From Peptacetobacter hiranonis (GTDB lineage: Bacteria > Bacillota > Clostridia > Peptostreptococcales > Peptostreptococcaceae), in NCBI RefSeq assembly GCF_008151785.1, contig NZ_CP036523.1, positions 1,550,001 through 1,614,000 of the forward strand: a DNA stretch of 64,000 nucleotides, in the 5' to 3' direction. A model generated the notes under the pieces. It was not told the origin of the DNA. It saw only the letters and a program-made list of their open reading frames with translations, and did no database searches. Shown here piece after piece: positions 45,269-52,268 of the stretch. The position numbers were made by a program, and so were the translations under genes. Position 1 is the stretch's first letter; every line of letters begins with the position of its first letter.

Positions 45269-46543
45269 TTAAAATAATTCTATTTGTGTTGTTGTATTCA
45301 AAGAAATTTCTTTTTCTATAATTTCTTCGTAGATTATTCTTTTATAATTTGATTTATCTAGTACATTATATATTAATCCATATTTATAATGCCATATTTC
45401 CCATAGAATCATGTCTTTTCCACACTTTTTACAAATATAAGGATTTACTCCAAATGATTCTATCAATCTATCTTTAAAATTTTTCTTTACTGTATTCTTC
45501 TTTTTTATCAGCTTAGATATATTTCTGTGTCTCATAAAATTATATAATTTCAATATTTCTATGCTTAATTTATTTTTTACTCTTGAATATAGACCGTATC
45601 TTCTTGCAACTCTAAAACCCTTCGGGTGAATATGTTGGGTTATTTTACCTATAAATTCTAATACATTTACAGTTATTTCTCTTTTTCCCTTAGGTTTTTT
45701 GTTTTCATACCAGTAAGTTACATTTTTCCCATCGTAATTAATTATTCTATACTCAGCGATAGCTGGTCTAGCCAAATATCTACCTATATATTGAGTTGCC
45801 TGTTTTATATTAGTTAAACGTCTTTCTGCATTTACATAGAATTCTTTCTTATATAACTTATTTATCAAATTTCTAGTTTTTCTATCTCTAAAGTTGTTTT
45901 TTATTATATCTAGTACCAACTTTCGCCATACTTTTTTCATATATGTATACGGTATGAAATCTAATTTTTTAAACCACTTATTATTTCTATCTATTCCACC
46001 TTCGGTGTATAAGGCATGTATGTGAGGATTCCATTTTAAATCTCCACCAAAAGTGTGTACTACAGCAATTACCCCTAATTCATAATCTCCATTTGTTTTC
46101 TTTTTATGAAAACTATCTAATACCTTATATGTAGCATCTTGTAAATCTTTTAAAAGCTCTCGCTTTCTGTAGAAATAGACTCTTAACTCCTCTGGAATTG
46201 TGAAAACTGCATGTCTATGAGAAACATCAAGAATATTTTCTACCTGTTTTTCTGCCCATTCCATAGAATATTTTCTTCCACACTTTGTGCAAAACTTACT
46301 TTTACAAGTGAACCCTTGAATATACTCCTCTCCACAGTCTATACATTTATGTTTTATATATCCTTTTTCTATATTTCCACAATTTAAAGCCTTTATTACA
46401 GTATTTTCTATCTGATCCCTCATTTCTCTTCTAACTTTATTCCAATATTTTAGTTTGAATTCTTCAAAGTGATTTTTTAATATTTTCTTAATGATTTTTT
46501 CATCTTTTTGTTTTTTCAATACATTCATATTACTATTGTACAT
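45269..46543 (-). CDS. IS91 family (Y2 HUH) transposase, copy 2
   Basis: This is identical to the 424-residue transposase of copy 1, with the cysteine-rich N-terminus, HUH histidines H174/H176 and catalytic tyrosines Y252/Y256 intact. The reading frame is complete, so this copy is also likely functional. Only about 47 bp separate its start codon from the element end. A TATAAT is present but no -35, so transcription leaking through the adjacent host terminator may drive it. Confidence 0.93.
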   Translation of the reverse strand: MYNSNMNVLKKQKDEKIIKKILKNHFEEFKLKYWNKVRREMRDQIENTVIKALNCGNIEKGYIKHKCIDCGEEYIQGFTCKSKFCTKCGRKYSMEWAEKQVENILDVSHRHAVFTIPEELRVYFYRKRELLKDLQDATYKVLDSFHKKKTNGDYELGVIAVVHTFGGDLKWNPHIHALYTEGGIDRNNKWFKKLDFIPYTYMKKVWRKLVLDIIKNNFRDRKTRNLINKLYKKEFYVNAERRLTNIKQATQYIGRYLARPAIAEYRIINYDGKNVTYWYENKKPKGKREITVNVLEFIGKITQHIHPKGFRVARRYGLYSRVKNKLSIEILKLYNFMRHRNISKLIKKKNTVKKNFKDRLIESFGVNPYICKKCGKDMILWEIWHYKYGLIYNVLDKSNYKRIIYEEIIEKEISLNTTTQIELF

Positions 46544-46590
46544 AAGTTTTCCACAGTTTTAAATTATTATAATTTCCTTAGGAATAAAAA

Positions 46591-46618
46591 GAGGCTGTTA
46601 CAAAATTGCAACAACCTC
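46591..46618 (-). terminator. Intrinsic terminator after the FMN dehydrogenase gene, abutting the IS
   Basis: The minus strand has GAGGTTGTTGCAA, a short T loop and TGTAACAGCCTC, then TTTTT running straight into IS copy 2. It is 8 bp past the gene's stop. Confidence 0.85.
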
Positions 46619-46626
46619 ATAAAATC

Positions 46627-47643
46627 TTATCTATATATTACTTTTTCATCTATTTCAGATATGTTTGAACATCCTGTTAGTATCATAGCACCTTTTATTT
46701 CAGATTTTATTTTATTAACATAAGTTTCAACACCATCTGTAGCTCCTCCAAATGAAGCTGTTACAAATGGTCTACCTATTAATACCGCATCTGCTCCAAG
46801 TCCTATCATTTTAACAACATCAACACCTGTTCTTACTCCACCATCTACAAGTATTTTTATCTTTCCTTTTACAGCTTTAGCTATTTCAGGAAGAACATCT
46901 GCAGAACCTGGTGTAAAGTCTAATACTCTACCACCATGGTTAGATACTACTATTGCATCTGCTCCGGCTTCTACAGCCATTAAAGCGTCTTCTACAGTCA
47001 TTATACCTTTTAGTATAAATGGTAGCTCAGTTGATTTAACTAATTCTTTTATCTGTTCTAAATCCTTAGGAACAACTGGTTTTCCATGTAAAGATAGAGT
47101 AACTAATCCGCAAGCATCTATATCAACACCCACAGCAAAAGCCCCCGCTTCTTCAGCTAATCTTATTTTTTTGATTATATTTTCATTGTCCCAAGGTTTT
47201 ATAAATACTATACCATTTCCATCATGACATTTTAAAACATCTAAGTTTTCTATAAGGAATGCGTCAACTGCAGTATCTCCAACCATAGCATATATTCCAG
47301 CATTAGCACATCCTTCTACAACTGGTTCTATGTATTCTCTTTCTGTTAACTGTCCACCCATATTAAGAGTTGTTCCAGTTATTGGAGCTGCAAATATAGG
47401 AGCATCCATTTTTTTACCAAATAATTCTATAGAAGTGTCTGGATCAGCTGCATTATGGATAACTCTCATATTTAATTTAACTCTTTCAAGAGCTCTTACG
47501 TTTTCTATGAAAGCCTGTCCACTTCCTTTTCCACCCATACCAGGAACTTCTCCTGCACAAGCTACACCGTTGCAAGCCTTACATACCTTACAACTTCCAT
47601 TTAATTTTTCTCTAGCATTTTTTAGCATTTCATTGTAATCCAT
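46627..47643 (-). CDS. FMN-dependent alpha-hydroxy-acid dehydrogenase family protein
   Basis: The 338-residue protein has the TIM-barrel of the lactate oxidase/glycolate oxidase family: MDAPIFAAPITGTTLNMGG, PFILKGIMTVEDALMA, ADAIVVSNHGGRVLDF with the catalytic histidine, and ILVDGGVRTGVDVVKMIGLG followed by DAVLIGRPF. It probably oxidises a 2-hydroxy acid using FMN, but the substrate is unclear. The N-terminus has C18, C21, C24 and C29 (CKVCKACNGVACAG), suggesting an iron-sulfur or metal site not found in classical lactate oxidases. It appears monocistronic, with a dyad operator over its promoter and its terminator touched by IS copy 2. Confidence 0.88.
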   Translation of the reverse strand: MDYNEMLKNAREKLNGSCKVCKACNGVACAGEVPGMGGKGSGQAFIENVRALERVKLNMRVIHNAADPDTSIELFGKKMDAPIFAAPITGTTLNMGGQLTEREYIEPVVEGCANAGIYAMVGDTAVDAFLIENLDVLKCHDGNGIVFIKPWDNENIIKKIRLAEEAGAFAVGVDIDACGLVTLSLHGKPVVPKDLEQIKELVKSTELPFILKGIMTVEDALMAVEAGADAIVVSNHGGRVLDFTPGSADVLPEIAKAVKGKIKILVDGGVRTGVDVVKMIGLGADAVLIGRPFVTASFGGATDGVETYVNKIKSEIKGAMILTGCSNISEIDEKVIYR

Positions 47644-47692
47644 TTTTTATCCCCCAGATTTAAAAAATTTTCAGACTATTATGCCTTATTTC

Positions 47693-47716
47693 ATTATAAC
47701 ACAATAACTGTGTTAT
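47693..47716 (-). promoter_or_regulatory. Promoter -10 overlapped by a perfect dyad operator
   Basis: TATAAT (47693-47698 on the minus strand) is overlapped by an inverted repeat with 8-bp perfect arms, ATAACACA-N5-TGTGTTAT (47696-47716), about 55 bp upstream of the FMN dehydrogenase start. No good -35 is visible, which suits an activator-dependent or tightly repressed promoter. Confidence 0.55.
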
Positions 47717-47737
47717 TTTCTTATTTTATTCATTTAA

Positions 47738-48508
47738 TTAATATATAACATTCTTTAAGAAGCTTTTTCTATGTATTGGAGTTATTCCATTTTCATCTAT
47801 AGCTTTATAATGCTCTGCTGTTCCATACCCTTTATGGTGAGCAAATCCGTACTCAGGGTATATTTCATCATACTGGTACATTAAAGAGTCCCTAGTTACC
47901 TTTGCTAGTATACTTGCAGCAGCTATTGATATAGACTTAGCATCCCCTTTTATTATAGAATTCTGTTCTATATCTACATCTGGAATATGTACAGCATCTG
48001 CTAATATGTAATCTGGCTGTTTTTTTAGACAGTTTAAGGCCTTTCTCATAGCCATATAAGTAGCATTTAATATGTTATACTCGTCTATTTCCTCATTTCC
48101 AACTATTCCTATTCCATAGTCAAGAGCCTCCTCTTTAATTATATCAAATAGCTCATTTCTTTTATCTTCACTTAATTTTTTAGAATCGTTTATTCCAGGA
48201 ATTTTAGTTCCCTGTTTTAATACCACAACTGCAGCTACAACAGGTCCTGCAAGTGGTCCTCTTCCAGCTTCATCAACTCCAGCTATATATGTATATCCTT
48301 TTTCATATCCTTCATTTTCATAGGCATTTATTCTTTCTAGTCTTTCTTCTTCTAGTCTTATCTTGTCTAATTTCTTAGCTAAACTAATAGCTATTTTGTT
48401 TACAGATTTTCTTTCGTCCCCTTTTAATTCTTCTATAAACTCTAAATATTTATCTTCACTTAGATTATCTGCTATTTCTTTTATCTCTTTTACACTCTTA
48501 TCTCTCAT
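47738..48508 (-). CDS. rnhB: Ribonuclease HII
   Basis: RNase HII removes ribonucleotides from DNA and RNA primers. The 256-residue protein has IAGVDEAGRGPLAGPVVAAV (catalytic Asp-Glu), NDSKKLSEDKR, ILADAVHIPD, KGDAKSISIAAASILAKVTR and HKGYGTAEHYKAI. An N-terminal extension of about 70 residues precedes the catalytic domain, as in Bacillus RnhB. It is in the rbgA-rnhB-yraN neighbourhood, but here it is separated from rbgA by three transporter genes. Confidence 0.96.
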   Translation of the reverse strand: MRDKSVKEIKEIADNLSEDKYLEFIEELKGDERKSVNKIAISLAKKLDKIRLEEERLERINAYENEGYEKGYTYIAGVDEAGRGPLAGPVVAAVVVLKQGTKIPGINDSKKLSEDKRNELFDIIKEEALDYGIGIVGNEEIDEYNILNATYMAMRKALNCLKKQPDYILADAVHIPDVDIEQNSIIKGDAKSISIAAASILAKVTRDSLMYQYDEIYPEYGFAHHKGYGTAEHYKAIDENGITPIHRKSFLKNVIY

Positions 48509-48594
48509 AGTATTCTCCTATTCTTTAATTAATTTGATTTTAGTCTATAAATATAATTATACATTAAAAGAAGCTTTTATTCAGCAAAATAAAA

Positions 48595-48617
48595 GACCGT
48601 CAGTAAAACCGACGGCC
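48595..48617 (-). terminator. Intrinsic terminator after the first brnQ gene
   Basis: The minus strand has GGCCGTC, a loop containing TTTTA, and GACGGTC, followed by TTTTATTTT. It lies just after the stop of the BrnQ gene at 48655. Confidence 0.85.
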
Positions 48618-48654
48618 ATTTTATTGGAATATAATTATTTTTTAATTTCAATTA

Positions 48655-49926
48655 TTATGCTGCTTTTTTTGAAGGTATAAAGTTACCTATTATAGCTGCT
48701 GCTGCAACTGGTAGTATCCAGTTAAATCCAAACTGATAACCAGGTAGTGTAACTATAAATTCAACACCTGCTATTGTAAGTACACTTATTACTAATGCCA
48801 TGTATGTTGCACATTTGAATACATTGTCATTTTTAATTTTGTGTCCGAATAATGATAATATGATTAATGTTATTGTAGCTGGATATACTATGCTTAGTAT
48901 TGGAGCAGAGAATTTTATTATTGTACTAACACCGAAGTTAGATATTACTGCTGAGAATACACATACAGCTACTACTATATGTTCATATTTTAATTTTCCA
49001 TTTGTTAATCCTGAGAAGTATCTTCCTGCTGCTGAAGTTAATCCTATAGAAGTTGTTAAACATGCTAGAGCAACTATTATAGCTAGAAGTATTTTACCAG
49101 TCTGTCCTAATAATGCTTCAGTTATTGCAACTATTAATGCAGTCTGTTCTACGTCTATTCCGTACTGAGTAGAAACTGTTGCTCCTACGTAGCAAAGTCC
49201 ACCGTATACAAGACCCATACCTATAACTGCTATTGCACCTGCACCTATAGTAGCTTTTACCATAAGTTTTTCATCATCGTATCCTTTTTCCATTATAGAT
49301 ACTATAACTATTGTAGAGAATACTGTTGCAGCTAATGTATCCATTGTCTGATATCCCTGGTTAACACCTTCTGCGAATACTGATGGAACTAATGTATCTG
49401 GTCTTATTTCTCCAAGTGGAGTTATTACACCTTTAACTATTAATATAGCAAGAGCTATTAATAATGCTGGTGTTAAGAACTGACCTACTATATCTACAAC
49501 TTTTGAAGGTTTTATTGTTAATACTAATGTTAATGCGAAGAATATTACTGAGAATAATATTGCATTGAATCCAGGTCCTATTGTTGGTAATATACCCATT
49601 TCATATGTTGTAGCAGCTGTTCTAGGTATTGCTAGAAGTGGCCCTATACATATTACTATTGCTGAACCTAATAAAACGCTTAGCTTATGCCCAGCTCTGT
49701 CAAACATTTTTGACGTATCTCCTCTAAATCTTGTAGCTGCGATTACTGCTAATAACGCTAAACCACCATCTGCAAATAAGAATCCTGCAAATCCTGTAAA
49801 CCAACTAGATCCTGATTCTACTCCAAGATAAGGTGGGAAAATTAAGTTACCAGCTCCGAAGAACATTGCGAATAATGCGAATCCAACTACCATTAAATCC
49901 TTAACTTCTATTTTCTGTTTACCCAT
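48655..49926 (-). CDS. brnQ: Branched-chain amino acid transport system II carrier protein BrnQ (paralogue 1)
   Basis: BrnQ imports Leu, Ile and Val by cation symport. The 423-residue protein has about 12 membrane helices with the family N-terminus VGFALFAMFFGAGNLIFPPY, the GPLLAIPRTAATTYEMGI segment and TLTIKPSKVVDIVGQFLTPA-type sequences. The ATG has GGAGGTG upstream. It is the most divergent of the three tandem copies, with its own sigma-A promoter and terminator, so it is a separate transcription unit. Substrate preference relative to the other two is unknown. Confidence 0.94.
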   Translation of the reverse strand: MGKQKIEVKDLMVVGFALFAMFFGAGNLIFPPYLGVESGSSWFTGFAGFLFADGGLALLAVIAATRFRGDTSKMFDRAGHKLSVLLGSAIVICIGPLLAIPRTAATTYEMGILPTIGPGFNAILFSVIFFALTLVLTIKPSKVVDIVGQFLTPALLIALAILIVKGVITPLGEIRPDTLVPSVFAEGVNQGYQTMDTLAATVFSTIVIVSIMEKGYDDEKLMVKATIGAGAIAVIGMGLVYGGLCYVGATVSTQYGIDVEQTALIVAITEALLGQTGKILLAIIVALACLTTSIGLTSAAGRYFSGLTNGKLKYEHIVVAVCVFSAVISNFGVSTIIKFSAPILSIVYPATITLIILSLFGHKIKNDNVFKCATYMALVISVLTIAGVEFIVTLPGYQFGFNWILPVAAAAIIGNFIPSKKAA

Positions 49927-50023
49927 TTTGGCACCTCCGTATTTGACTTATAATTCCTTAAGATTAATTAGTTATTATTTTTTTATTATTCCAAAAATTT
50001 CAATAATTACTTAACTTGGCTTT

Positions 50024-50053
50024 ATTATACATTTTAAATAATGCGTGTGTCAA
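50024..50053 (-). promoter_or_regulatory. Promoter for brnQ paralogue 1
   Basis: On the minus strand TTGACA (50048-50053) and TATAAT (50024-50029), both perfect hexamers, are 18 bp apart. The untranslated leader would be about 90 nt. Confidence 0.7.
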
Positions 50054-50101
50054 TATATTTTTTTAATTTATAAAATTTTCACAAAATTTATAAAATAAAA
50101 G

Positions 50102-50134
50102 AAAACGCTGTACTAGTTAAAAATACAGCGTTTT
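50102..50134 (-). terminator. Intrinsic terminator after brnQ paralogue 2
   Basis: The minus strand reads AAAACGCTGTA, an 11-nt loop and TACAGCGTTTT, followed by CTTTTATTT. It lies about 200 bp after the stop codon, so the 3' UTR is long. Confidence 0.7.
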
Positions 50135-50332
50135 TCATTTTAAAACTTTTTATTAATTTTTATTTTAATTTGGTAAAAAAATTATATACTATACATACAA
50201 TTTATTTATTTTATTTTATAAAATTTAAACAAATTAATTATCGACATATATCTTTTTCATAATTCAAAATTTATATATATCAATTTGTTTAATTCTTAAC
50301 CATTACTATTTTTGTAAAATTTCCTACTATTA

Positions 50333-51616
50333 TTAGCAAGCTTTTTTAGGTTTTACAAAGTTTCCTATTATACCAGCTATTATTACTGGAACTACCCAGT
50401 TAAATCCTAGTGGTGCAAATGGAAGTGAGTTTATAAACGGTACATTTACTCCATAGCTCTGTAATACTGTTAATGTACTTATTATTAATGACATATATGT
50501 AGCAAATTTGTATACATTGTCATTTTCTATTTTTTCAGTGAAGAATGCAAGCACTATAAGTACTATTGTTGGAGGATATACTATACTTAGTATTGGTGAT
50601 GCAAATTTGATTATTGCTCCAACACCTATAGATGCCATACAAGCTGAGAATATACATACAGCTAATACTATTTTTCCATAAGAGATCTTACCTTTAGTTA
50701 GGTTAGCGAAGTACTGTCCTGTTGCTGATGTAAGACCTATTGAAGTTGTTAAACAAGCTAGTGCAACTGCTACTGCTAGAACTGTTTTACCAACATTTCC
50801 AAGTAATCCCTGAGTTATATTAACTATAACCTGAGTCTGAACAGCATTTACATCGTTGAATGTAGAAACTGTTGCTCCTAAGTAGCAAAGTCCTCCGTAT
50901 ACTAATGCTAGACCTACACAAGCTAATGCTCCAGCTTTTATTATAGCTTTTAATTTATCACTAGTTTCTGTATAACCTTTTTCATTCATAGATACTATAA
51001 GAACTGATGCAAGCGCTATTGCTGCAAAGGCATCCATTGTCTGATAACCCTGTGCTATACCTTCTGCTACAACACCTTCTATCATAGGTTCTTTTATGAT
51101 TGGTCCAAGTGGTGATATAACACCTTTAACTATTATAACTGCTAGAGCTATTAATAATGCTGGTGTTAAGAACTGTCCAACTATATCTATAACTTTTGAT
51201 GGTTTTATTGTTAATATGTAAGTTATTACGAAGAATACTATACAGAATAGAACAACTGGTATTTTATCACCAAATATTGGCATTATACCCATTTCGTAAG
51301 TTGTTGCTCCTGTTCTTGGTATAGCTAGAAGTGGTCCTATACAAAGTATATCTGCACATCCTATCGCTATTCCTAGTTTTTCTCCTGCTCTAGAGAACAT
51401 CTTATTAAGATCTCCCTCGAATTTTGTTGCAGCCATAACTGCTAATAATGCAAGTCCTGCATCTGCAAATGTGAACCCTATAAATGATATTAACCATTTA
51501 GGTCCTGTTATTATTCCTAAATATGGTGGGAATATTAAGTTCCCTGCTCCAAAGAACATTGCAAATAATGCAAACCCAAAGACTATAATGTCCTTACTAC
51601 TCTTTTTGTGTTCCAT
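50333..51616 (-). CDS. brnQ: Branched-chain amino acid transport system II carrier protein BrnQ (paralogue 2)
   Basis: The 427-residue polytopic protein (FGFALFAMFFGAGNLIFPPY, GPLLAIPRTGATTYEMGIMP, CLTTSIGLTSATGQYF) is a BrnQ carrier closely similar to paralogue 3. The start at 51616 (MEHKKSSKDIIVFG) is used; a 31-codon upstream extension contains a Leu/Phe/Lys stretch unlike the family and lies before the AAGGGGG ribosome site. A strong promoter and a cre-like palindrome precede it, so it may respond to both amino acid and carbon status. Confidence 0.94.
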   Translation of the reverse strand: MEHKKSSKDIIVFGFALFAMFFGAGNLIFPPYLGIITGPKWLISFIGFTFADAGLALLAVMAATKFEGDLNKMFSRAGEKLGIAIGCADILCIGPLLAIPRTGATTYEMGIMPIFGDKIPVVLFCIVFFVITYILTIKPSKVIDIVGQFLTPALLIALAVIIVKGVISPLGPIIKEPMIEGVVAEGIAQGYQTMDAFAAIALASVLIVSMNEKGYTETSDKLKAIIKAGALACVGLALVYGGLCYLGATVSTFNDVNAVQTQVIVNITQGLLGNVGKTVLAVAVALACLTTSIGLTSATGQYFANLTKGKISYGKIVLAVCIFSACMASIGVGAIIKFASPILSIVYPPTIVLIVLAFFTEKIENDNVYKFATYMSLIISTLTVLQSYGVNVPFINSLPFAPLGFNWVVPVIIAGIIGNFVKPKKAC

Positions 51617-51691
51617 TTTCCTACTTCCCCCTTGAGTAAATAACTCTTTTAAATTTTTTAATTTTTTCCCTTTAAATAAAAAAATAAATAT

Positions 51692-51711
51692 GATTGCTAA
51701 CGTTTGCAATC
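51692..51711 (-). promoter_or_regulatory. cre-like operator (CcpA/LacI type) upstream of brnQ paralogue 2
   Basis: The palindrome GATTGCAAACGTTAGCAATC contains TTGCAAACGTTAGCA, which fits the cre consensus WTGNAANCGNWNNCW at every position. It lies about 25-45 bp downstream of the predicted transcription start, a position suited to roadblock repression. Binding by CcpA is inferred; another LacI-family protein is possible. Confidence 0.6.
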
Positions 51712-51743
51712 TATAAAAAATAAACTTTCAAAATACGATTTTA

Positions 51744-51772
51744 ATTATATATTTGAGGAAAACATATGTCAA
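51744..51772 (-). promoter_or_regulatory. Promoter for brnQ paralogue 2
   Basis: On the minus strand TTGACA (51767-51772) and TATAAT (51744-51749) are 17 bp apart, a perfect sigma-A arrangement. The leader is about 120 nt. Confidence 0.75.
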
Positions 51773-52189
51773 TAATATAAAAAATAGTCTTATTTTTTAG
51801 AATTTTCAAATGCATTTTTTTGTCTTATATTTATCACTTATCTTCTACAAATGTTACTATATAGCCATTTCAAGTGACATTTAGATTAATTTTTATAATC
51901 TAATCTACTTTTGATACATTTAAATTGTTATGAATATTAAAGTTCAATAATCAGATTATTCATTCTATTTTCTTTTTTCTCTATAATATTGATTTTTCAA
52001 TAATTACTTTATTTTCACATAGTAATTTATTAATTTTTTTCTTCTTGTCAATTTATTATTTTTTCATTTTACAGAATATTTTGTATTGTATGCCCATTTA
52101 GCTATTTCGCCGTTATTTTGTATACAGATATTTTATTGTATATCAACAGTTTTATACGTTAAAAAATAAACCTCTTTTTAGATATAAAA

Positions 52190-52222
52190 AAACCGAGAAA
52201 TTTTTGAATAATTCCTCGGTTT
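52190..52222 (-). terminator. Intrinsic terminator after brnQ paralogue 3
   Basis: AAACCGAG and CTCGGTTT pair around an AT-rich loop that can extend the stem, followed on the minus strand by TTTTATA. It lies about 45 bp after the stop. Confidence 0.8.
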
Positions 52223-52268
52223 TGTAGATTATTTTTTATTATTTTTAATATGGATCAATATTATTTGT

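Larger units (their letters stand above)
44889..46590 (-). mobile_element. IS91-like (HUH/Y2) insertion element, copy 2
   Basis: The second 1702-bp copy matches 19044-20745 at a constant offset of 25845 bp, with no mismatch found by eye. It has the same orientation and gene content. Its transposase-start end abuts the T-tract of the terminator of the FMN dehydrogenase gene, mirroring copy 1 at pgi. Its other end lies in a non-coding gap upstream of the small helical protein gene. The identity of the copies indicates recent transposition. Confidence 0.9.
49927..50332. other. 406-bp intergenic region between brnQ paralogues 1 and 2
   Basis: It contains the promoter of the first brnQ (50024-50053), a weak CodY-like sequence near 49995-50009 (five mismatches to the consensus), and the terminator of the second brnQ (50102-50134). 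The remaining 200 bp are AT-rich with no open frame or clear structure. Confidence 0.6.
51617..52268. other. 652-bp intergenic region between brnQ paralogues 2 and 3
   Basis: From left to right it holds the cre-like operator (51692-51711) and promoter (51744-51772) of paralogue 2, about 400 bp of very AT-rich DNA with no ORF or recognised motif, and the terminator of paralogue 3 (52190-52222). Confidence 0.6.

Noticed and set aside
49995-50009. CodY box upstream of brnQ paralogue 1
   Set aside because: Best alignment to AATTTTCWGAAAATT has five mismatches in very AT-rich DNA, so chance matches are expected; kept only as a possibility for experiment.
51617-51709. 31-codon N-terminal extension of brnQ paralogue 2
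   Set aside because: It is unlike BrnQ N-termini, lies upstream of the AAGGGGG ribosome site and includes the cre-like operator region.
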